Under the pieces are notes generated by a model. The model made no database searches. It had not been told where the DNA came from and saw nothing but the letters and a program-made list of their open reading frames with translations. 49,197 nucleotides of DNA. Origin: CBDHDN01 sp965261585. Its GTDB lineage: Bacteria; Pseudomonadota; Alphaproteobacteria; UBA6615. This document shows, piece after piece, positions 30,462 through 38,535 of the stretch. Location of the stretch: positions 1 through 49,197 of the forward strand of contig CBDHDN010000005.1 in the NCBI GenBank assembly GCA_965261585.1, given 5' to 3'. Position 1 is the first letter of the stretch. Each line of letters opens with the position of its first letter. The position numbers and the translations under genes are program-made.

Positions 30462-31556
30462 TTAACGCGTTTCCCGCGCCTCCAGGTCGACCACCCGTTC
30501 GCGCAGCCGCCGCAGCTCGCCGGCCATCGATTTCAGCCGACCCATGTAGACCGCCTGTTCCATGGCCCGCCGCTTGTTCACGGCGGGTGTCCCGAACAGC
30601 ACGGAACGTGGCTCGACATTGCCGGCGACACCGGCCTGCGCCGCGATCACGCTGTCGCTGCCGACCATCACATGGTCGGCCACGCCGACCTGACCGGCCA
30701 TCACGACCCGATCGCCGATCGTCGTGCTGCCGGCGATGCCGACCTGAGCACAGATGAAGCAATTCTCGCCGATCACGCAGTTGTGGCCGACCATGACCAG
30801 GTTATCGATCTTCGTGTTGCGCTTGACCACCGTTGCGGCGACCGTGCCGCGGTCGATGGCGGCGCCGGCACCGATCTCGACATCGTCTTCAAGGATCACG
30901 GTGCCGACCGAGTTGATGCGCCGGATGTCGGTATTGGTGGCTTCGACGCGGCCCGTCGCCTTGACCGATTCGACGCTGCCGGCCTGCGGTGTCACATAGC
31001 TGAAACCGTCGGCGCCGATGCTGGCGTTGTGTTGGATGATGACGCGGTTGCCGATCGAAACGCGTTCGCCCACCCGGACGCCGGGATGAAACAGGCAGCA
31101 CTCACCGATCGTCGCCGCGGCGCCGACTGTGACGTGGGCCATGACGATAGTGCCGGCGCCAACTCGCGCGCGCGGCCCGACATAGGCAAACGCGCCGATC
31201 GAGACGTCGTCGCCGATCTCGGCATCATCCGCGACGACCGCTGTCGGATGCACGCCGCGCTCGGCATGCACGGGGCACGCGAAAGCGTCCATCAGGCCCG
31301 CCATCGCGTAGCGCGACCGCTTGACCACGAGATAGGCGTCGAGCGCGCTGAGCCCCTCCTCGCCGGCCTCGGCGACAATCGCAATGCGAGCGGGCGAGTC
31401 CGCCAGCGCCTGCCGCGCGTCGGCCTCCATGGCCAAGGCCAAGTCGGTCGGCGCGACCGCATCCGCCGGGTGCACCGGTCGCTCGACCTCGAGCGCGCCA
31501 TCACCCACCAGGCGCGCGTCCAAAGCGGCGGCCAGGTCACGCAGTTTCATCGCCAT
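30462..31556 (-). CDS. lpxD: UDP-3-O-(3-hydroxyacyl)glucosamine N-acyltransferase (LpxD-like)
   Basis: Transfers a 3-hydroxyacyl chain from ACP to the amino group of UDP-3-O-acyl-glucosamine in lipid A synthesis. 364 residues: an N-terminal uridine-binding domain (residues about 1-105), a left-handed beta-helix of hexapeptide repeats (GDDVSIGAFAYVGPRARVGA through VGVADHVMVGSD) with the catalytic His in VMVGHNCVIG, and a C-terminal helix (GRLKSMAGELRRLRERVVD). DGFSYV is the conserved acyl/UDP pocket element. The usual bamA, fabZ, lpxA and lpxB neighbours are absent, so it may be a second LpxD-like copy. Start ATG 31556 (alternative 31550). Confidence 0.9.
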   Translation of the reverse strand: MAMKLRDLAAALDARLVGDGALEVERPVHPADAVAPTDLALAMEADARQALADSPARIAIVAEAGEEGLSALDAYLVVKRSRYAMAGLMDAFACPVHAERGVHPTAVVADDAEIGDDVSIGAFAYVGPRARVGAGTIVMAHVTVGAAATIGECCLFHPGVRVGERVSIGNRVIIQHNASIGADGFSYVTPQAGSVESVKATGRVEATNTDIRRINSVGTVILEDDVEIGAGAAIDRGTVAATVVKRNTKIDNLVMVGHNCVIGENCFICAQVGIAGSTTIGDRVVMAGQVGVADHVMVGSDSVIAAQAGVAGNVEPRSVLFGTPAVNKRRAMEQAVYMGRLKSMAGELRRLRERVVDLEARETR

Positions 31557-31744
31557 GCCTACTTGTGCCTGTTCGTCCCAAGCCGACTATGCTTGGTGTC
31601 CGCGCCCGGAACAATGGCTTTTCCGGGCGGCCTTACCCCTCGCCGGCGCCCACAACCGGTTGGTCGGGCGGGGCGAAGTGTGCGACGATGGCGCCCGGCA
31701 GCGGCTGTCGCCGGGAGCAAACAGGGAACAGGGAGGAGGCCGAC

Positions 31745-32563
31745 GTGGCCCTGCACTTGAGAGACCATCGCGAAGGCTTTGCGCCCGGTTTCACGGCGAT
31801 CACGCGCTTCGACGACCCCGAAGACAACACCGGGATCGCGCTTGGCGTGCTCAATCTCGCCGCCGGCGAGGTTTACGAGACAAAGGCCGCGAGCGAAACC
31901 GCGTGGCTCTTGATGGACGGCAGAGCAACAGCCGACGTCGGTGGCCGGACGGTCGAGCTCAGCCGCACCTCGCTGTTCGACGAGAGCGCCAGTTGCGTCC
32001 ACGTGGCCGCCGGCGCCACGGTGCAATTCGCGGCCAAGGACGCCGTCGAGTTCACCGTCTACGGCACGGCCAACACGAAACCGTTCGCGGCGAGAATATT
32101 CGTGCCGTCGGACGTGCCCAACGAGCACCGCGGCGCCGGTCAGATGGGCGGCATGTGCCTGCGTTTCGTCCGCACGATCTTCGACGCCACGAACTCCGAC
32201 GCGAATGCCGAGCTCGTCCTGGGCGAGGTCGTCACCATGCCCGGACGCTGGTCAAGCTACCCGCCGCACCACCACCCGCAGCCCGAGATCTACCACTACC
32301 GGTTCACGCGGCCGCAGGGCTTCGGCCATGCCGAGCTTGGCGACACCGTGCTCAAGGTGCGCCAATACGACACGGTCAAGATCTTCGACGGCTACGACCA
32401 TGCACAGTGCGCGGCGCCGGGCTATGGCATGTATTACTCGTGGGTCATCCGCCACCTGCCGGAGAACCCCTACTCGGTGCCGGAGTTCACCGAGGAGCAC
32501 CGCTGGACCATGGAGCATGACGCGCCGTTCTGGCAACCGGCCGAGCTGCCCGACGATGCCTGA
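31745..32563 (+). CDS. iolB: 5-deoxy-glucuronate isomerase (IolB family)
   Basis: IolB converts 5-deoxy-glucuronate to 2-deoxy-5-keto-gluconate in myo-inositol catabolism. 272-residue double cupin with the metal-binding HHHPQPEIYHYRF motif (H, H, E ligands) and the conserved C-terminal YYSWVIRHLPENPY segment. GTG 31745 is chosen because AGGAGG ends about 6 nt upstream; the long upstream extension in the same frame is not IolB-like. No other iol gene (iolC, D, E, G) is in the window, which is unusual. An IolB-like cupin acting on another uronate is possible. It is followed after 30 nt by the outer-membrane barrel gene. Confidence 0.88.
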   Translation: MALHLRDHREGFAPGFTAITRFDDPEDNTGIALGVLNLAAGEVYETKAASETAWLLMDGRATADVGGRTVELSRTSLFDESASCVHVAAGATVQFAAKDAVEFTVYGTANTKPFAARIFVPSDVPNEHRGAGQMGGMCLRFVRTIFDATNSDANAELVLGEVVTMPGRWSSYPPHHHPQPEIYHYRFTRPQGFGHAELGDTVLKVRQYDTVKIFDGYDHAQCAAPGYGMYYSWVIRHLPENPYSVPEFTEEHRWTMEHDAPFWQPAELPDDA

Positions 32564-32593
32564 TCCGCACCCTGAGGGAGCGAGATTGGCCTA

Positions 32594-33340
32594 ATGCAAC
32601 GCCGTATCCAGTTTTTTTCGTTGGCGGGCGCCGCCGTCGTGGCGCTCGGTCTGTCGGCGGGCATCGCCCAGGCGGAGTTCGTCATCAGCATCTACGGTGG
32701 CGACGTCTTCACGCACGACGCCGACGTCGACCTGACGGAACCCGGCACGAGCCTGACGTTCGAGGACGTGCCGTTCGACGGCGAATCGTTCGAGAAACCG
32801 CTCTATTATGGCTATCGCATCAGCTACTGGTTGAAGAGCCGGCCAAACCTTGGCGGTGCGCTCGATTTCACACACGCCAAGACGATCGCCGACCGCGCGA
32901 AACCGGTAACGGTAACCGGCATCCGCGGCGGCGCGCCGGTCTCGACCGTAGAACCCGCGGGGAACACGTTCGAGGAGCTCGAATTCTCCCACGGCCATAA
33001 TCTGCTGACCGCGAACGGCCTATATCGCTGGTTCCCGACCGGCCAGCGCGACGACAGCCTGCTCGGCCGCCTCCAGCCCTATGCCGGCGCCGGTGCCGGC
33101 GTCGCCATTCCACATGTCGAGATCGTCACGCCGACGTCGCGGACGAAGGAGTACCAGATCGCCGGACCAGCCGTGCAAGGCCTGCTGGGCGTGAACTTCG
33201 ACCTCCACCGGTACATCTCGACGTTCACGGAGTACAAGCCCACCTACGCCAACATCAACGCCGACCTCAGCGGCGGCGGCGAGGTCGAGGTGAATCCCCT
33301 GACCCACCATTTCATCGTCGGATTGTCGGTGCGATTCTGA
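32594..33340 (+). CDS. Outer-membrane beta-barrel, LpxQ-like (lipid A oxidase family)
   Basis: 248 residues with a signal peptide (SLAGAAVVALGLSAGIAQAE) and alternating amphipathic strands ending in a C-terminal Phe (HHFIVGLSVRF), the BAM recognition pattern. Segments such as YYGYRISYWLKSRP, LDFTHAKTIAD, LEFSHGHNLLTANGLYRW, PYAGAGAGVAIPHVEI and KEYQIAGPAVQGLLG resemble, from memory, LpxQ, the rhizobial outer-membrane enzyme that oxidises the proximal glucosamine of lipid A to aminogluconate. That family link was not checked by search; a plain structural barrel remains possible. It follows iolB and converges on the PAP2 phosphatase gene. Confidence 0.6.
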   Translation: MQRRIQFFSLAGAAVVALGLSAGIAQAEFVISIYGGDVFTHDADVDLTEPGTSLTFEDVPFDGESFEKPLYYGYRISYWLKSRPNLGGALDFTHAKTIADRAKPVTVTGIRGGAPVSTVEPAGNTFEELEFSHGHNLLTANGLYRWFPTGQRDDSLLGRLQPYAGAGAGVAIPHVEIVTPTSRTKEYQIAGPAVQGLLGVNFDLHRYISTFTEYKPTYANINADLSGGGEVEVNPLTHHFIVGLSVRF

Positions 33341-33362
33341 GCCGCGCCGCCGCCGCCGTTCT

Positions 33363-33902
33363 CTAAAAGCTGATCCGCGCCAGGATGCCGAAGTTCCGCT
33401 TCGTGCGGTCCAAGATCGGGATGATGACGACGTTCTCATCGAACGTATCGGTGAAGACGAAGGCGAACACGTTGGCGATCGCGGCGCCACCGACCACGTC
33501 GTACCAGTAGTGCCGGTCGGCCTCCACGCGGCTGTAACCGACAACCGCGGCGGCGGCATAGGCCGGCAGGCCCCATTGCCAGCCCTAACGGTAATGCAGG
33601 TACGACGCGCCGGAGAACGCGCCTGCCGTATGGCCGGACGGGAACGAGCGGTCGCCGCCGTCGGGACGTTCGGTATTGAGCCCGAACTTCAGCCCCTGCA
33701 CCGTGCCGGCCGTCGCCGCCGTGCCGACGCCGAGCTGCAAGACGCCCCGATAGTCCTTGCGCGCAACTGAAATCAGCGCCGCGATTCCGGGGATCGCGAA
33801 TTGGCCGATATCGCCATAGGTCTCCAACCCATCGGCGCGCGCCTGCCCTGCCGTGCCAAACGCGATGCCAACCGACACCAGCCCTGCCAGGTAACGCCGC
33901 AG
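33363..33902 (-). pseudogene. PAP2-family lipid phosphatase with an in-frame TAG
   Basis: Type 2 phosphatidic acid phosphatase. Motif 1 is KFGLNTERP, motif 2 FPSGHTAGAFSGASYLHYR, motif 3 SRVEADRHYWYDVVGG, all in one frame, with C-terminal NFGILARISF at TAG 33363-33365. A TAG codon at 33585-33587 lies between motifs 2 and 3 where Tyr (TAC) would fit, so literally the product is truncated before the catalytic His. The upstream region (RRYLAGLVSVGIAFG to QARAD) is a signal peptide, suggesting a periplasmic enzyme. The start is unclear: no ATG is in frame; CTG 33902 sits 5 nt after GGGAGG and GTG 33878 is the alternative. A one-base error or a real nonsense mutation would both explain the stop. 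Confidence 0.75.
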
Positions 33903-34069
33903 TGCCCCCTCCCGCGTTTCGTGCCTCTCGCCCCGTCGCCGGCGAAGCCGCCACGTGCTCCGGTCCGTTATATGTGCCAAGCTGTTGAAGGTAAACCATT
34001 CGGCGGTACCGCAAGCCGTGGCACGGCAAACCGCGGCTTGGCCCCTCGGCACCCGACGGGCGCAGATTG

Positions 34070-35318
34070 ATGAGCAACGTGCTTGCGGCGATTGCCGGTT
34101 TCTCGGTCGTGATCTGGCTCTACATGCTGCTGGCGCGCGGCGGTTTCTGGCACGCCGAGCCGCGGCTCGACGGCGCCCCGCCGTCATTGAGCGCATGGCC
34201 GGCGGTCGTTGCGGTCGTGCCGGCACGCGATGAGGCCGACGTGGTCGGACAAGCGCTCGCATCGGTGTTGCAGCAGGATTATCCGGGCTCGCTTTCCGTT
34301 GTCCTGGTCGACGACGACAGCAGCGACGCAACGGCGCACGCGGCGACGGAAGCTGCGGCGGCGAGCGGCCAAGGCGGTCGCCTGACGGTCATGTCGGCAC
34401 GCCCGTTGCCAAGCGGCTGGGCCGGCAAGCCGTGGGCCCTGTCCGAGGGCGTCGAGCGGGCGGCGGAAATCGCCCCGGCGGCGCGCTATCTTTGGTTCAC
34501 CGACGCCGATATCGAGCACGACCCGGCGAGCCTGCGCCGCCTCGTCGCGAAGGCCGAGCAGGACGACCGGGACATGGTGTCCGTGATGGTGATGCTGACC
34601 TGCCGCGGCGTCTGGGAGCGGCTGCTGATCCCGCCCTTCGTGTTCTTCTTTCAGATGCTTTATCCGTTCGACTGGGCCAACAAACCGGGCCGCCCGACCG
34701 CGGCCGCCGCCGGTGGCTGCATAGTGCTGCGGCGCGACGCGCTGGCGCGCGCCGGCGGCCTGGCATCGGTCCGCGATGCGCTCATTGACGACTGCACCCT
34801 GGCGGCCCGCATCAAGCGCACCGGCCGCCCGGCCGGCGGCCGTATCTGGATCGGCCTGACCCAGGCGCTGCACAGCATTCGCCCCTATGAACGCCTCGGC
34901 GATATCTGGCGCATGGTGGCGCGCAGCGCCTATGCCCAGCTCAACCACTCGCCGCTCGTGCTCGCCGGCGCCCTGGCCGGCATGGTCGTGACCTACCTGA
35001 TCCCGCCCGCCATCGTGCTGACCGTACCGTGGCACGGCCCTGGCAACCGCCCTCGCGGCAGCCGCCTGGCTTATGCTGGCCGTGGCGATCTGGCCGACGC
35101 TGTCGCTCTATCGCCAGTCGGCGGCCTGGGCACCGCTGCTGCCCGTAGTGGCGCTTCTGTATTGCGCCATGACGGTGACCTCGGCGCTCGACTACGCGCG
35201 CGGCCATGGCGGCCGCTGGAAGGGCCGCACCGAAGGCGTCGCCGGCGCCGCTGGACGGTTGGCGCCGGCCCCGGCATCCTCCAAGGCCCCGGTATCCTCC
35301 AAGTCAGGGAGGTGGTAG
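34070..35318 (+). CDS. hpnB: Hopanoid-associated glycosyltransferase HpnB, with an apparent frameshift
   Basis: Family 2 glycosyltransferase regularly found in hopanoid operons; exact role unproven. N-terminal membrane segment (VLAAIAGFSVVIWLYMLLA), then the GT2 core: VAVVPARDEADVVGQALAS, VVLVDDDSSDATA, the DxD-like WFTDADIEHD, and FFFQMLYPFDWANKPGRPTA. The C-terminal membrane part changes frame between 35021 and 35040; dropping one base gives ALATALAAAAWLMLAVAIWP and the expected helical end, 415 residues in all. Read literally, HpnB runs into HpnC as an artificial fusion. Its stop TAG overlaps the GTG of hpnC by one base. The C-terminus holds an 18-bp tandem duplication. Confidence 0.88.
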
Positions 35319-36208
35319 TGGCTGAGACAACCCTCGAGGCGCCGTCGGGCAAGACGGCGGCGGACGAGAACTTCCCGGTCGGCTCGTGGCTGCTGCCCCG
35401 CGCGCTGCGGCCCCATGTCGCCATCTACTATGGCTTTGCCCGGACCATCGACGACATCGCCGACGACCCCGACCTGGCGCCCGCCGACAAGGTCGCCCGG
35501 CTCGACCGCTTCGCGGCGGCGCTGACCGGCCGCGAGACCGCTGACCCCCGGCTCATCAAGGCGCACCGCCTGCGCGCCAGCATGGCCGAGACCGGCGTGA
35601 CCGTGCAGCACGGCGTCGACCTGGTGACCGCCTTCAAGCGCGACGCGACGAAGCTGCGCTACGCGGACTGGCCCGATCTCATGAGTTATTGCGAGGTATC
35701 GGCCAATCCCGTGGGCCGCTATCTGCTCGACCTGCATGGCGAGAGCCGCGCCGGCTATCCGGCGTCGGACGCCCTGTGCAGCGCGCTGCAGGTGCTGAAC
35801 CACCTGCAGGATGCCCAGGACGACTACCGCAACCTCGATCGCGTCTACCTGCCGCAGGACTGGCTGGCGGCCGAGGCGATCGACGCAACGGCGCTCGACG
35901 CATCTCGGGCGAGTCCTGGCCTGCGGCGCGTCCTCGACCGCTGCCTGGACGGCACCGCCGCGCTGCTGGCGACCGCGCGCATGCTGCCCGACCAGCTGGC
36001 CGATGCCCGGTTGGCAATGGAATCGGCCGCCATCGTCAGGCTGGCCGAGCAGCTGGCGCAGCACTTGCGGGCCCGCGATCCGCTCAGCCAGCGGGTCGTC
36101 TTGTCGCGTCCCGCGGCTCTGGGCCATGGCCTGGCCGGCGCTCTGGGTGTCCTTGCCCGCCGCCAGCTCACGCCGCGCCGGACATTGCAAGCCCGTCGCC
36201 GGGGCTGA
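35318..36208 (+). CDS. hpnC: Hydroxysqualene synthase HpnC
   Basis: Head-to-head prenyl synthase-fold enzyme; with HpnD and HpnE it makes squalene without a classical squalene synthase. Established work assigns presqualene-PP to hydroxysqualene conversion to HpnC. 296 residues with the first Asp-rich motif DDIADDPD (residues about 44-51) and the second in NHLQDAQDDYRN, plus YCEVSANPVGRYLLDL. GTG 35318 overlaps the hpnB stop (TAGTG). hpnD follows after 34 nt. Confidence 0.95.
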   Translation: MAETTLEAPSGKTAADENFPVGSWLLPRALRPHVAIYYGFARTIDDIADDPDLAPADKVARLDRFAAALTGRETADPRLIKAHRLRASMAETGVTVQHGVDLVTAFKRDATKLRYADWPDLMSYCEVSANPVGRYLLDLHGESRAGYPASDALCSALQVLNHLQDAQDDYRNLDRVYLPQDWLAAEAIDATALDASRASPGLRRVLDRCLDGTAALLATARMLPDQLADARLAMESAAIVRLAEQLAQHLRARDPLSQRVVLSRPAALGHGLAGALGVLARRQLTPRRTLQARRRG

Positions 36209-36242
36209 TAGGCTCCGCTCGGACCACCGGAGAAGAGCACCA

Positions 36243-37112
36243 ATGGCGCAGACCGACACCCCGGCGCCGGTCGCCATGGCCGATGCGCTGGCCGAGGTGC
36301 GGCACCGGGTCGCACAATCGGGCTCGTCGTTTCTGTGGGGCATGCGCGTGCTGCCCCAGGAACGGCGCGATGCCATGTACGCGATCTATGCATTCTGCCG
36401 CGACGTCGACGACATCGCCGACGAGCCGGGCGACCGCGGCCTGCGGCAACAACAGCTGGACGATTGGCGGGCCGAGATCGACCGCCTCTATGCCGGCCAA
36501 CCGACCTATGCCATCAGCCGCGCGCTCGACCGGCCGATCGCGGCCTTCGGCTTGCCGCGCGAGGAATTCCTGGAGCTGATCGACGGCATGGAGATGGATC
36601 TGCATGACCGCATGTGCGCGCCATCGATGGCCGAGTTGGAGTGCTATTGCCGGCGCGTCGCCGGCGCCGTCGGCATGCTGTCGATCCGCGTCTTTGGCGC
36701 CGACGAGCCGGAAGCGCCACAGATTGCGATCGCGCTGGGCGAGGCCCTGCAGCTGACGAACATCCTGCGCGACCTGCATGAGGACGCCCAGCGCGGGCGC
36801 CTGTACCTGCCGCGTGAACTGCTCGACGCCCACGCCATCGCGACGCGGGAGCCGTTGGCGGTATTGGCGCATCCGCAGTTGCCGCGCGCGTGTGCCGCGC
36901 TGGCCCAACGCGCACGGCAACGGTTCACCGAGACCCGGCGGCTGCTCGAACGGTGCGACCGGCGCCGGCTCAAGCCCTCGATCCTGATGATGGAGGTGTA
37001 CGAGCGCATCCTCGATCGGCTCGAGAAATCGGGCTGGCGCGACCCCGAGAGGCCGGTTCAGCTGTCCCGTTTCGAAAAGCTCTGGATCGTCCTGCGGCAC
37101 AGCCTCGCTTGA
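36243..37112 (+). CDS. hpnD: Presqualene diphosphate synthase HpnD
   Basis: Condenses two farnesyl diphosphates to presqualene diphosphate. 289 residues with the family elements SSFLWGMRVLPQERRDAMYA, Asp-rich motif DVDDIADEPGD (residues about 54-64), GMEMDL, YCRRVAGAVGMLSIRVFG and the second motif LTNILRDLHEDAQRGRLYLP. ATG 36243 has GGAGAAG upstream. The conserved C-terminal PSILMMEVYERILDRLE is present. It is followed by hpnE after 64 nt, in the canonical C-D-E order. Confidence 0.96.
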   Translation: MAQTDTPAPVAMADALAEVRHRVAQSGSSFLWGMRVLPQERRDAMYAIYAFCRDVDDIADEPGDRGLRQQQLDDWRAEIDRLYAGQPTYAISRALDRPIAAFGLPREEFLELIDGMEMDLHDRMCAPSMAELECYCRRVAGAVGMLSIRVFGADEPEAPQIAIALGEALQLTNILRDLHEDAQRGRLYLPRELLDAHAIATREPLAVLAHPQLPRACAALAQRARQRFTETRRLLERCDRRRLKPSILMMEVYERILDRLEKSGWRDPERPVQLSRFEKLWIVLRHSLA

Positions 37113-37176
37113 GCGCGTGTTCGATGAGACTGACTCGGCAGCGGCGCGGCGCAAACGTAAAGCGCGCTGAACGCAC

Positions 37177-38430
37177 ATGGCCCACGTCCACATTGTCGGC
37201 GCCGGTCTCGCCGGGCTGAGCTGCGCTGTCGCGCTGTGCCTGGGCGGCCATCGCGTCACGGTCCACGAGGCGGCGGGCCATGCCGGCGGGCGCTGCCGTT
37301 CGTATTTCGACGAAACGCTCGGCTGCGCCATCGACAACGGCAACCACCTGCTGCTCAGTGCCAATCACGCGGCGCTCGGCTACCTCGCGGCGATCGGTGC
37401 CCGCGACACGTTGCTGGGTCCGACGCAGACGATCTTTCCGTTCGTCGACATCCGGTCCGGGCAGCGTTGGACCGTGCGGCCCAACCGCGGGCCGCTGCCA
37501 TGGTGGATCTTCGCGCCCTCGCGGCGCGTGCCGGACACCCGGCCCTGGCACTACCTGGCCGACCTGAGCCTTGCGTTCGCGCGACCGACAGACACCGTCG
37601 CCGGTTGCATCGGCGTCGGCGATCCGCTGTTCGAGCGCTTCTTCGAGCCACTGTGCGTAGCGGTGCTGAACACGCCCGCGGCCACCGCCTCGGCGCGGCT
37701 GCTGTGGGCCGTCATGTTGCGAACATTCGCGCGTGGCGCCGCCGGCTGCCGGCCGCTGATCGCCCGCGACGGCCTGTCGGCCAGCTTGATCGACCCGGCA
37801 CTGGCCCTGCTCGCGCGCCGCGGCGCCAGTGTCGCGTACAACCGGCGCCTGCGCGCCATCGAGCGCAACGGGTCGCGCATCGAGGCCCTGTCGTTCGGCG
37901 CCGATCGTCTGGCGCTCGGTCCCGACGATACGGTCGTCGTGGCGGTGCCGCCGGCGGTTGCCGCGGCGCTGCTGCCCGAACTGACGGTGCCGCGCGACAG
38001 CCATGCCATTGTCAACGCCCATATCCGTCTGCCGACGCCGCCCCGGCTGTCGACCGACGCGCCGTTCCTCGGCGTCATCGGCGGTACGGCGGACTGGATC
38101 TTCGTCCGCGACCGTATCGTCAGCCTGACCGTCAGCGCCGCCGACGCGCTGGCCGACCGGCCCGTTCCAGAGGTGGCCCGCCTGCTGTGGCACGACACGG
38201 CGGCGGCGCTGGACCTGCCGATGGCGCCGACACCGCCGATCCGGGTAATCAAGGAACGCCGCGCGACGTTCGCCCAGACGCCGGCCCAGGTGGCGCAGCG
38301 CCCGGCGACCGAAACGCCCTGGCGCAACCTGCTGCTGGCCGGCGACTGGACCGACACCGGCCTGCCGGCGACAATCGAAAGCGCCATCACGTCGGGCCAG
38401 CGGGCGGCGGCGCACATCACCGCGCAGTGA
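37177..38430 (+). CDS. hpnE: Hydroxysqualene dehydroxylase HpnE
   Basis: FAD-dependent amine-oxidase-fold enzyme that reduces hydroxysqualene to squalene. 417 residues; N-terminal dinucleotide motif HIVGAGLAGLSCAVAL (residues about 5-20) followed by VHEAAGHAGGRCRSY and the DNGNHLLL substrate-side motif; C-terminal FAD closure LLAGDWTDTGLPATIESAI. FFEPLCVAVLNTPAATASA is typical of the squalene-associated desaturase group. ATG 37177 opens directly on the FAD-binding strand. shc follows after 105 nt. Confidence 0.96.
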   Translation: MAHVHIVGAGLAGLSCAVALCLGGHRVTVHEAAGHAGGRCRSYFDETLGCAIDNGNHLLLSANHAALGYLAAIGARDTLLGPTQTIFPFVDIRSGQRWTVRPNRGPLPWWIFAPSRRVPDTRPWHYLADLSLAFARPTDTVAGCIGVGDPLFERFFEPLCVAVLNTPAATASARLLWAVMLRTFARGAAGCRPLIARDGLSASLIDPALALLARRGASVAYNRRLRAIERNGSRIEALSFGADRLALGPDDTVVVAVPPAVAAALLPELTVPRDSHAIVNAHIRLPTPPRLSTDAPFLGVIGGTADWIFVRDRIVSLTVSAADALADRPVPEVARLLWHDTAAALDLPMAPTPPIRVIKERRATFAQTPAQVAQRPATETPWRNLLLAGDWTDTGLPATIESAITSGQRAAAHITAQ

Positions 38431-38535
38431 CCGCGGCCGTCTTGCACGTCCCGCAGCGAGCCAGTACGGTCGCCGCGCGGCCCGGCATCGGCGCCCTGGC
38501 GTGATGCCTCTGCCAGGGGGAGGATCGAACGAACG

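Noticed and set aside
34067..36208. A 713-residue HpnB-HpnC fusion protein
   Set aside because: The fusion exists only because HpnB leaves its frame near 35030; the correct hpnB frame ends at TAG 35318, where hpnC starts with GTG.
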